Part shown: positions 6,828-11,530 of the stretch, one piece after another
Numbering within the stretch: the first letter of the stretch is position 1
Layout: each line of letters begins with the position of its first letter
Source of the DNA: JBFMHD01 sp040752395 [NCBI: Candidatus Hydrogenedentota bacterium]
GTDB taxonomy: Bacteria > JBFMHD01
DNA: 11,530 nt
Direction of reading: 5' to 3'
Assembly: GCA_040752395.1 (NCBI GenBank)
Contig: JBFMHD010000077.1
Coordinates: 1 to 11,530, forward strand
The notes under the pieces: model-generated
What the model was told of the DNA's origin: nothing
Seen by the model: only the letters and a program-made list of their open reading frames with translations
The model's database searches: none
Made by a program: the position numbers and the translations under genes

Positions 6828-7687
6828 TACTTACCACCCATAATCCCTGATGGTTTAATAAGAAGTATTATTATCAAGATAGCAAAAGCTATCGCGTCTT
6901 TATAACCCGATGAAATATATGCGCTGCCTAAGCTTTCAAGGACTCCAAGTAAAACACCGCCAAGCATCGCGCCTGGAATATTACCTATACCTCCAAGCAC
7001 AGCCGCAGTGAATGCTTTTATACCTGCAACATATCCCATAGTTGGGTAAATGACACCATAATACATTCCTATCAAAATACCAGCAACAGCTGCCAGACTC
7101 GAGCCTATCGCAAAAGTCGTTGAGATAATTCTGTCAATATTTATACCCATTAAAGAAGCAACTATTTTATCCTGAGCAGTACAACGTATCGCACAACCAA
7201 GTTTAGTATACTTTACAAATATATGGAGCACTAACATCAAAATCATGGAGACTAAAAGTATAAAGACCTGAATATAAGTTATTTTTACATCTTCAAAAGA
7301 GATATATCTATCTTTTAAAAAATCAGGTAACGAAAAAGCATGCATACGGGTACCCCAGATAAGCATCGCAACATTCTGTAACGCTATCGAAACACCGATC
7401 GCTGAGATAAGCGGTGCGAGACGCGATGATTTCCGTAATGGTTTATAAGCTACTTTCTCTATTACTATCCCTAAAATAGCAGTAAAAAGAATAGAAAGTA
7501 AAGATGCGGGTAATAATGGCAAATGCCAACTACTTATAAAAAAAAATGTAATAAAAGCACCCATCATCATAATCTCGCCATGAGCAAAATTAATCAGCTC
7601 CAGGATGCCATATACCATTGTATACCCAAGTGCGATTAAAGCGTAAACACTCCCTAATGTTAAACCATTAATGATTTGCTGACACAT
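6827..7687 (-). CDS. livH: Branched-chain amino-acid-type ABC transporter, permease LivH
   Basis: This 286-aa polytopic membrane protein is the partner permease of LivM. It begins with the family's hallmark N-terminus: NGLTLGSVYALIALGYTMVY (7-26), then GILELINFAHGE (27-38). The cytoplasmic loop IRCTAQDKIVASLMGIN (about 166-183) and the C-terminal GGIGNIPGAMLGG (about 231-243) are also diagnostic. The length is standard. The start is five bases after the binding-protein stop codon with no clear Shine-Dalgarno, which suggests translational coupling. It ends GGK-stop exactly where the downstream hairpin element begins. Confidence 0.95.
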   Translation of the reverse strand: MCQQIINGLTLGSVYALIALGYTMVYGILELINFAHGEIMMMGAFITFFFISSWHLPLLPASLLSILFTAILGIVIEKVAYKPLRKSSRLAPLISAIGVSIALQNVAMLIWGTRMHAFSLPDFLKDRYISFEDVKITYIQVFILLVSMILMLVLHIFVKYTKLGCAIRCTAQDKIVASLMGINIDRIISTTFAIGSSLAAVAGILIGMYYGVIYPTMGYVAGIKAFTAAVLGGIGNIPGAMLGGVLLGVLESLGSAYISSGYKDAIAFAILIIILLIKPSGIMGGK

Positions 7688-7692
7688 TATAA

Positions 7693-8814
7693 TTAATACA
7701 GAACAAATTTATCGCCTTCAACTTTCTTTATAATAACTTTTTTGCCAATAACATCACCATTCTCATCGAACGTTGTCCTGCCTGTAACCCCGGGAAAATC
7801 TTTTATTTTCGCTAACGAATCACGAACAAGACCTCTGTCAATAGAATTAGCATTTCTTATGGCTTCTACTAATAAATAAACCGCATCATAAGATTGCGCA
7901 GCCCAGACATCAGGTATATCATTATATTTATCTTTATACTTCCTCACAAAATCCTGCGCCTCTTGCCTGTCATCTGTGTAATGAAAATAACTTGTAACAC
8001 ATACTCCATCAGCTCCATCCCCTGCTATCTTCCATAATTCAGATGAATCTATGCCATCACCACCGATAAACGGTAATTTAATCCCCATTTCTCTTGCCTG
8101 TTTAATAAATATCGCACCTTTTGGTGTCTCACCACTGATACATATAACATCAGCCTCGATTTTTAACCATTTCGATATAATGGGTCTAAAATCCACATCC
8201 ACAGCCGGGTCATATGTCTCTTTTGATAATATATTAGCGCCGAGTTCTGTTGCTCTTTTTTCAAAAATATCAGCTAAACCTTTGCCGTATGCATTATTCG
8301 CATAAATAATTAATATTCTTTTTGCATTCAATCTATTTACAGCAAATTCTGCCAGTTGTCTGCCATTCTCATTATCATTTGGTAGATTTCTAAAAACAAA
8401 TTTTAATCCGCGTTCAGTGAGTCTCGGGTTAGTCGAAGCAGGCGTTAACTGAATAATACCATTCGCATCGTATATCTCAGAAGCAGGTATAGAACATCCG
8501 CTGTTAAAATGACCGATTACTGCGATGATATTATTTATTGTTACTAATCTCTGAGCAACTGAAACTGCCTCTTTTGGGTCAGCTTTATCATCACCTATTA
8601 TATATTCTATCTTATAACCTAAAACACCGCCTGATTGATTAATCTCAGAAAGCGCAAGCTCAACCGCATTTTTTATGCTCTCTCCGAATTGAGCAAGCTC
8701 ACCAGTAAACGGGGCCGCAACCCCTAAAACTATAACCCTCTCTTTTTTACCACAACCACACGGTAAAAAACAACAGCATAAAATAATAACTAATAAAATC
8801 TTAAATATCTTCAT
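7693..8814 (-). CDS. livK: Branched-chain amino-acid-type ABC transporter, substrate-binding lipoprotein
   Basis: This 373-aa periplasmic-type (type I, leucine-binding family) protein is the first gene of the operon. A hydrophobic signal runs over residues 5-18, followed by a Cys-rich PCGCGKK (18-24). Cys21 is the probable lipidated residue although the lipobox is not ideal. The mature domain shows GVAAPFTGELAQFG (31-44), GHFNSGCS (101-108), LTPASTNPRLTERG (123-136), NNAYGKGL (173-180) and AAQSYDAVYLL (305-315), all typical of Leu/Ile/Val and related binding proteins. The real ligand could be another amino acid, an amide or urea; sequence alone does not settle it. AAGGAG ten bases upstream fixes the start. 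The livJ/livK choice of name is arbitrary. Confidence 0.93.
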   Translation of the reverse strand: MKIFKILLVIILCCCFLPCGCGKKERVIVLGVAAPFTGELAQFGESIKNAVELALSEINQSGGVLGYKIEYIIGDDKADPKEAVSVAQRLVTINNIIAVIGHFNSGCSIPASEIYDANGIIQLTPASTNPRLTERGLKFVFRNLPNDNENGRQLAEFAVNRLNAKRILIIYANNAYGKGLADIFEKRATELGANILSKETYDPAVDVDFRPIISKWLKIEADVICISGETPKGAIFIKQAREMGIKLPFIGGDGIDSSELWKIAGDGADGVCVTSYFHYTDDRQEAQDFVRKYKDKYNDIPDVWAAQSYDAVYLLVEAIRNANSIDRGLVRDSLAKIKDFPGVTGRTTFDENGDVIGKKVIIKKVEGDKFVLY

Positions 8815-8840
8815 TTTATAAAAACTCCTTACTTTTTATA

Positions 8841-8869
8841 ATCTTATTCTATTCAACTCGATTTGTCAA
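8841..8869 (-). promoter_or_regulatory. Predicted sigma-70-type promoter of the liv operon
   Basis: On the minus strand TTGACA (8864-8869), a 17-bp spacer and TAAGAT (8841-8846) give a perfect -35 and acceptable -10. The transcript would start near 8834, about 20 nt before the livK ATG, and include the AAGGAG Shine-Dalgarno. Position and spacing are ideal. No operator is evident. I see nothing else in 8870-8955. Confidence 0.7.
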
Positions 8870-8955
8870 TTATTTATTTGGCCTCAATTGTGATTCGACA
8901 TTTAATATAAATATTTCTTGCTTTTTTTCAGACCATTACTTAGTATTCTATCAAT

Positions 8956-9258
8956 ATGAATAACAGTTTAACAGATAATATAGTAATCCCTCAGCTACAG
9001 GTGGAATTTAAAAGCAAGATGCAAGAGGCAAGAAGCAAGATAACGGAAAACTGTTGTAGTAGCGGATTTATCCGCCCAGAAATTCCACTGAAGACAGGGG
9101 GGATACATAATATAAGAAAATGTGTTGGTATAAAAAAAGATAATTCATTATATCTTTTGACCGAACTAAATGATTTTATCAAAAAAAATCAGGTTTCAAA
9201 TAAATTAAGGAAAGATGAACGCATACGAAGAGTTGTTGGTTCTACTTGCAAAAAATAA
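8956..9258 (+). CDS. Doubtful small ORF, 100 aa, carrying a repeat insertion
   Basis: I do not recognise this protein and am unsure it is real. The ATG has no Shine-Dalgarno. The first half (about residues 19-46) is encoded by a dispersed TGTAG-hairpin element with its flanking inverted repeats. The second half (about 52-85) is charged and protein-like, for example NSLYLLTELNDFIKKNQ, and could be the remnant of an older gene. The frame overlaps the following nucleotidyltransferase by 44 nt. A small partner gene in front of a nucleotidyltransferase would be reminiscent of toxin-antitoxin or MNT/HEPN pairs, but no antitoxin domain is visible. It may equally be a chance open frame. Confidence 0.25.
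   Translation: MNNSLTDNIVIPQLQVEFKSKMQEARSKITENCCSSGFIRPEIPLKTGGIHNIRKCVGIKKDNSLYLLTELNDFIKKNQVSNKLRKDERIRRVVGSTCKK
9001..9088 (+). repeat. TGTAG-hairpin element, copy 3, flanked by 9-bp inverted repeats
   Basis: GTGGAATTT (9001-9009) and AAATTCCAC (9080-9088) are perfect inverted repeats. Between them lie four tandem heptads (AGCAAGA, TGCAAGA, GGCAAGA, AGCAAGA; 9013-9040), then TAACGGAAAAC, TGTAGT and a hairpin GCGGAT-T-TATCCGCC (9062-9075). The leader matches copy 2 between livH and livM closely, but the hairpin arms are different. The terminal inverted repeats resemble those of a miniature transposable element, although there is no obvious target duplication. Confidence 0.8.
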
Positions 9259-9658
9259 TATTCGATATATTATTGTCGGTGGACTGGCATGTGCACTAAA
9301 TGGATATGTCCGACCCACTATCGATGTAGATATATTAATAGAGTACACTAGCGAAAATATTAATAATTTATTAAAAACCTTAACAGATTATAAAAATGGC
9401 TATGCGAAAGAATTAAAAGTCGAGGATTTTACTGATGAAGAAGGCGCAATACGAATTATTGAGGATTTTCCCATAGATATATTTGTTAAAATATCAGGAT
9501 ATTATTACAAAGATATATTAGAATACATACGGTATAAAAATATTGAAAATTACAATATACCATATTTAGATAAAAAAATGCTAATTATATTAAAAAATGA
9601 TTCATTAAGAGAGATAGATAAAATAGATGTAATAAACTTAAAAGAATTGCCTGATTAA
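9215..9658 (+). CDS. Small nucleotidyltransferase-fold protein
   Basis: This 147-aa protein shows the minimal nucleotidyltransferase core: GGLACALNGY (22-31), RPTIDVDILIE (33-43) with the paired catalytic Asp37 and Asp39, and a later IDIFV (87-91) whose Asp88 could be the third metal ligand. The C-terminal part, LDKKMLIILKNDSLREIDKIDVINL (118-142), matches the helix that ends many AbiEii/DUF6036-type proteins, with a Lys and an Arg followed by Asp. It would transfer a nucleotide to an unknown target (RNA, tRNA or a partner protein). Many relatives are toxins of toxin-antitoxin systems or partners of HEPN proteins, but none is visible here except the doubtful overlapping ORF. AAGGA three bases before the ATG is a close ribosome-binding site. 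It converges with the phosphoesterase gene. Confidence 0.75.
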   Translation: MNAYEELLVLLAKNNIRYIIVGGLACALNGYVRPTIDVDILIEYTSENINNLLKTLTDYKNGYAKELKVEDFTDEEGAIRIIEDFPIDIFVKISGYYYKDILEYIRYKNIENYNIPYLDKKMLIILKNDSLREIDKIDVINLKELPD

Positions 9659-9679
9659 TTGGCTAACAGAAGTCAATAT

Positions 9680-10429
9680 TTAATAACCATAGATTAATCT
9701 ATCACCCAGTTTTTTAGGTAACCCAGCATCTATAATCTTTTCTCTTGTTTTGTTAAAATCATACTCTGTTCTGATCAGCCTAACCTCCCTTTTGTTTTCA
9801 TCAAAAATACAAAAAGCTGCCCTGTTATCTCTGTCTCTTGGTTGACCCACGCTCCCAACATTCACAATAGCACGTTCATTCTCTTTTAAGGCGATGATAA
9901 TGCCTTTATTAAAATTCTCTTCTAAAGTTATAGTTCCCTCCTCTTTATTAAAAATCCACATACATGGTCTATGTGAATGACCTATAAAACAGAACTGTTC
10001 TTTGAAACTTAAAAACTTATAATAGATACTCTGAATTGAAGTATATCCGGGTATCAGATATTCTAAATATGAATCAGGCGGTGCTCCGTGAACAAACAAA
10101 CTATCGTAAATCGAGATACTATTGGGTAGACTTTTTATAAACTCTTTTTGGATATAAGACAAAATTTTCAAAGAAAAAAGAGCACCCTCTTTAGCAAGCG
10201 GATTCACATCAGGATCATCTCTTAAATACTCATCAATAACCATCATCTCATGATTCCCCATAACATAATCACCGGGTTTAATAATCCCATTTACTCTTTC
10301 AAGACATATCCCTGGATCGGCCCCATATCCAACCACATCACCCAATATTATAATTCTATCCTCATGAACTATTTTTAATACAGCTTCAAGTGCCTCAATA
10401 TTAGAATGAATGTCTGAAAGTATTATCAT
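9680..10429 (-). CDS. Calcineurin-like metallophosphoesterase (YfcE/MJ0936-like)
   Basis: This is a 249-aa cytosolic two-metal phosphoesterase. Numbered from the chosen start, the motifs are LSDIHSN (4-10), LGDVVGYG (29-36), MGNHE (57-61), VHG (113-115) and GHSHRP (150-155), followed by NVGSVGQPRDRDNRAAF (190-206). All the expected metal ligands are present. Relatives hydrolyse phosphodiesters or phosphomonoesters, and the natural substrate is not predictable. The frame remains open for a further 39 codons to 10546, but family members begin at this MIILSDIHSN and the extension overlaps a promoter and an inverted repeat, so I chose the internal ATG. No Shine-Dalgarno precedes it. The promoter at 10436-10464 would start the mRNA at or next to the ATG. 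Confidence 0.92.
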   Translation of the reverse strand: MIILSDIHSNIEALEAVLKIVHEDRIIILGDVVGYGADPGICLERVNGIIKPGDYVMGNHEMMVIDEYLRDDPDVNPLAKEGALFSLKILSYIQKEFIKSLPNSISIYDSLFVHGAPPDSYLEYLIPGYTSIQSIYYKFLSFKEQFCFIGHSHRPCMWIFNKEEGTITLEENFNKGIIIALKENERAIVNVGSVGQPRDRDNRAAFCIFDENKREVRLIRTEYDFNKTREKIIDAGLPKKLGDRLIYGY

Positions 10430-10435
10430 AAGCAC

Positions 10436-10464
10436 ACTATAATAATTTTTTTGTATTAAGACAA
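10436..10464 (-). promoter_or_regulatory. Predicted promoter, possibly giving a leaderless mRNA
   Basis: On the minus strand TTGTCT (10459-10464), a 17-bp spacer and TATAGT (10436-10441) form a fair sigma-70-type promoter. The phosphoesterase ATG begins six bases after the -10 hexamer, so transcription would begin at the start codon itself. This fits the absence of a Shine-Dalgarno. Confidence 0.5.
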
Positions 10465-10510
10465 ATCTTTTTATTAAAGTTATATAAAAAATTGTCGATA
10501 TAAAAATAGA

Positions 10511-10526
10511 AGAACAGGGATGTTCT
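10511..10526. promoter_or_regulatory. Inverted repeat AGAACA-GGGA-TGTTCT
   Basis: This is a perfect 6-bp inverted repeat with a 4-bp spacer, in the region between the minus-strand phosphoesterase and a putative plus-strand transcript. It could be an operator for either, or chance. It is not the classical LexA box, because GAAC and GTTC are six apart rather than four. Confidence 0.35.
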
Positions 10527-10703
10527 AATAAATATAAATCATTCACGGAGGAATGAAGTATGAAGGCTACCTGAAATAAATAATAAAGGTAAAAATTTAA
10601 TATCTAAATTATTCTGATGTAATCGGTAATCATAGAACTAATTATTTTTCATCATAATACAATTTACCGATACTATCAGTTTATATAAATTCTTTATCCC
10701 TAT

Positions 10704-10717
10704 ACCAATGCATTGGT
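10704..10717. promoter_or_regulatory. Perfect 14-bp palindrome ACCAATGCATTGGT
   Basis: The two halves are fully self-complementary with no spacer. It lies about 30 bp before the second GGAGG of the orphan transcript. Position and symmetry suit a dimeric regulator site, but no regulator is encoded nearby. Confidence 0.4.
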
Positions 10718-10760
10718 TGTTGAGTATACATGTTATCTATTAAACATGGAGGTTTAAATA

Positions 10761-10847
10761 ATTATAAGCGGTACAACAAAATTTTTTATTGAAGCCATCG
10801 ATGTAGATAGTGGTGCTCATATTATCAAAATGTTTTACTATTCTTAG
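10761..10847 (+). other. Shine-Dalgarno-led 28-codon frame lacking an ATG
   Basis: GGAGG at 10748-10752 is followed after eight bases by an in-frame ATT, then ATA AGC GGT and on to a TAG at 10845-10847. The encoded peptide includes FFIEAIDVDSGAHII, which looks protein-like. ATT and ATA are rare start codons (infC is a known user of a non-standard start). It could be a real micro-protein, a gene whose start has mutated or been misassembled, or chance. Confidence 0.25.
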
Positions 10848-10885
10848 TGGATACGGTAGCCTGATTAATATAAATCAGATCTTAT

Positions 10886-10923
10886 TCCTCCGCATCCTTA
10901 TAGTGATGCGGAGGATTTTTTTT
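10886..10923 (+). terminator. Rho-independent terminator, plus strand
   Basis: CCTCCGCATC (10887-10896) pairs perfectly with GATGCGGAGG (10905-10914) across an 8-nt loop; T10886 and A10915 extend the stem. Eight T residues follow (10916-10923). On the minus strand the stem is not followed by a T-run, so it is unlikely to serve the cupin gene and must end a plus-strand transcript. Confidence 0.9.
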
Positions 10924-10927
10924 CTCA

Positions 10928-11197
10928 TCACCCAAACCTATAATATTTCTTTATCGGTTTTTTAACATCCCATTCGCAGGAAAGCCCGCTTTCAAAAGTA
11001 ACAAGATCACCAGCTTTTATACTATAATCACCCTCATCTGTTTTTACAGTCACTTCACCCTCAATAATATAACAGGTCTCTCTATCGCTATACTCCCATG
11101 GAAACTTGCTAATTCCACAACTCCATACCCCCCAGGTATTTAATCCTAATTTATCTTTTTCTTCTTTTGTAGGTTGTGATATTTTGACTTTTGACAT
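10928..11197 (-). CDS. Small single-domain cupin (DUF861/Cupin_3-like)
   Basis: This 89-aa protein is one cupin beta-barrel. Recognisable parts are WGVWSCGISKFPWEYSDRE (22-40), CYIIEGEVTV (42-51), IKAGDLVTF (60-68) and GLSCEWDV (71-78), ending KKYYRFG. The E-x-CYI-x-EGEV and AGD-x-V-x-F-x-x-GL pattern is that of the (S)-ureidoglycine aminohydrolase/EutQ-like cupin group, whose short stand-alone members mostly lack an assigned function. The usual paired His ligands are not obvious, so metal binding is uncertain. GGAGG lies eight bases before the ATG and is supplied by repeat copy D. It has no functional neighbours; the gene ends five bases from the T-run of the opposing terminator. Confidence 0.88.
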   Translation of the reverse strand: MSKVKISQPTKEEKDKLGLNTWGVWSCGISKFPWEYSDRETCYIIEGEVTVKTDEGDYSIKAGDLVTFESGLSCEWDVKKPIKKYYRFG

Positions 11198-11205
11198 ACA
11201 CCATT

Positions 11206-11380
11206 CCTCCTCTGAAAAACGCTGTAACTCTAATAATTCGGGGTACAGGCTACGGACTACAGCCGGCTGGAGTCAAAAGCCAAAAGCCTGCTGAAAAGTC
11301 TTGAGTCTTGAGTCTCAAGTCCTGTTTTGACTCACGACTTGCGACTCGCGACTCTTTTCATATCATCTTTAGTTTTTCAT
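11206..11380 (-). repeat. Complex heptad-structured repeat, copy D, with RBS of the cupin gene
   Basis: On the minus strand this is nearly identical to copy A (98-264). It begins ATGAAAAACTAAAGATGATA, continues through the GAGTC array, the GACTC array, GGCTTTT twice and the GGCTGTA/GTCCGTA units, and ends in TTTTTCAGAGGAGG. I count about six substitutions over ~165 bp. The final AGGAGG is the cupin ribosome-binding site. Copies A and D point toward each other around the whole 11-kb interior. Confidence 0.9.
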
Positions 11381-11382
11381 CC

Positions 11383-11476
11383 TTTGTGTAGAGCGCAAAA
11401 ACCAAAAAACGCAATAACCCAATAACCCAAGAACCCAATAGTGTAGAGCGCAAACCGCGCTCATGACTCCTCTGAA
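11383..11476 (+). repeat. TGTAG-hairpin copies 4 (partial) and 5 with an octad array
   Basis: TTTGTGTAGAGCGC (11384-11397) is a truncated unit. It is followed by octads AATAACCC, AATAACCC, AAGAACCC (11413-11436), then a full unit GTGTAGAGCGC, AAACC, GCGCTCATG (11441-11465) with a perfect 6-bp stem, then CTCCTCTGAAAAA. The rest to 11530 is purine-rich and shows no gene; the purine-rich text near 11478-11520 loosely resembles the reverse complement of 35-75. Confidence 0.75.
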
Positions 11477-11530
11477 AAAGTAAGAAATGAGAAGTAGCAG
11501 TAAAATGGAGGATGCAGAAATAATCTTTTA

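Larger units (their letters stand above)
10547..10923 (+). other. Unassigned plus-strand transcription unit (no clear gene)
   Basis: No conventional gene lies between the phosphoesterase and the cupin, yet a strong plus-strand terminator closes the region. Notable items in order: GGAGG followed eight bases later by ATGAAGGCTACCTGA (10560-10574, four codons and stop); an inverted pair ATCGGTAA/TTACCGAT (10622-10629, 10664-10671); the palindrome ACCAATGCATTGGT (10704-10717); a small hairpin CATGTT/AACATG (10729-10734, 10743-10748) touching a second GGAGG (10748-10752); a 28-codon frame; a hairpin CTGATT/AATCAG (10861-10878); and the terminator. It could be a small RNA, a leader with a tiny protein, or a decayed gene. 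I do not recognise a known RNA family. Confidence 0.45.

Noticed and set aside
10511-10526. LexA/SOS box
   Set aside because: The GAAC and GTTC halves are separated by six bases rather than four and no SOS-type gene adjoins.
10430-10546. 39-codon N-terminal extension of the metallophosphoesterase
   Set aside because: It precedes the conserved family start, lacks a Shine-Dalgarno and overlaps a promoter and inverted repeat.
11106-11294. Plus-strand frame across the cupin start and repeat copy D
   Set aside because: Antisense to the cupin and then through the repeat; no coding signal.
11369-11464. Minus-strand 31-codon frame beginning at ATG in the TGTAG-hairpin, preceded by GAGGAG
   Set aside because: The spacing to GAGGAG is only two bases, the frame is made wholly of repeats, and the sister copy at 1642 stops after ten codons; chance is likelier.

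Overview
The window comes from an AT-rich bacterial chromosome with ordinary genetic code and Shine-Dalgarno-led genes. The genes are common housekeeping and accessory types, and the intergenic DNA is full of short degenerate repeats. I cannot name the organism. The divergent membrane pyrophosphatase, the lipoprotein-type binding protein and the repeat-rich spacers would fit an uncultivated candidate-phylum genome, but that is inference only.

Layout. 1-293 is a spacer holding a ~167-bp complex repeat (98-264). 294-1292 (+) is a stand-alone ComEC-type metallo-beta-lactamase-fold hydrolase, convergent with a 75-aa two-helix membrane protein (1297-1524, -). 1525-1785 is a spacer with repeat fragments. 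1786-4164 (-) is a membrane proton-pumping pyrophosphatase. 4296-8814 (-) is a complete five-gene branched-chain amino-acid-type ABC uptake operon in the order binding protein, LivH, LivM, LivG, LivF, with a good promoter at 8841-8869. 8956-9258 is a doubtful small ORF overlapping a short nucleotidyltransferase-fold gene (9215-9658, +). That gene converges on a metallophosphoesterase (9680-10429, -) whose promoter suggests a leaderless mRNA. 10430-10927 has no clear gene, yet it ends in a strong plus-strand terminator, so an unassigned transcript probably lies there. 10928-11197 (-) is a small cupin. 11198-11530 carries an inverted second copy of the 1-293 repeat plus other repeat units.

How the genes fit together. 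The liv genes form one solute-uptake machine: a lipoprotein captures substrate, two permeases form the channel and two ATPases drive transport. The pyrophosphatase independently converts pyrophosphate into an ion gradient. The other genes look like single-gene units with no evident shared pathway.

The most interesting signal is in the spacers. (i) A large repeat is built almost wholly from 7-nt units, half of them inverted to form a hairpin, and lies as a long inverted repeat at both ends of the window. (ii) Its tail, TTTTTCAGAGGAG, supplies the ribosome-binding site of at least three unrelated genes. (iii) A separate modular element has a conserved leader and TGTAG box followed by a hairpin whose arms differ in sequence between copies while staying self-complementary. 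(iv) An orphan plus-strand transcription unit at about 10547-10923 holds palindromes, a Shine-Dalgarno-led 28-codon frame without an ATG, and a perfect 10-bp terminator stem.
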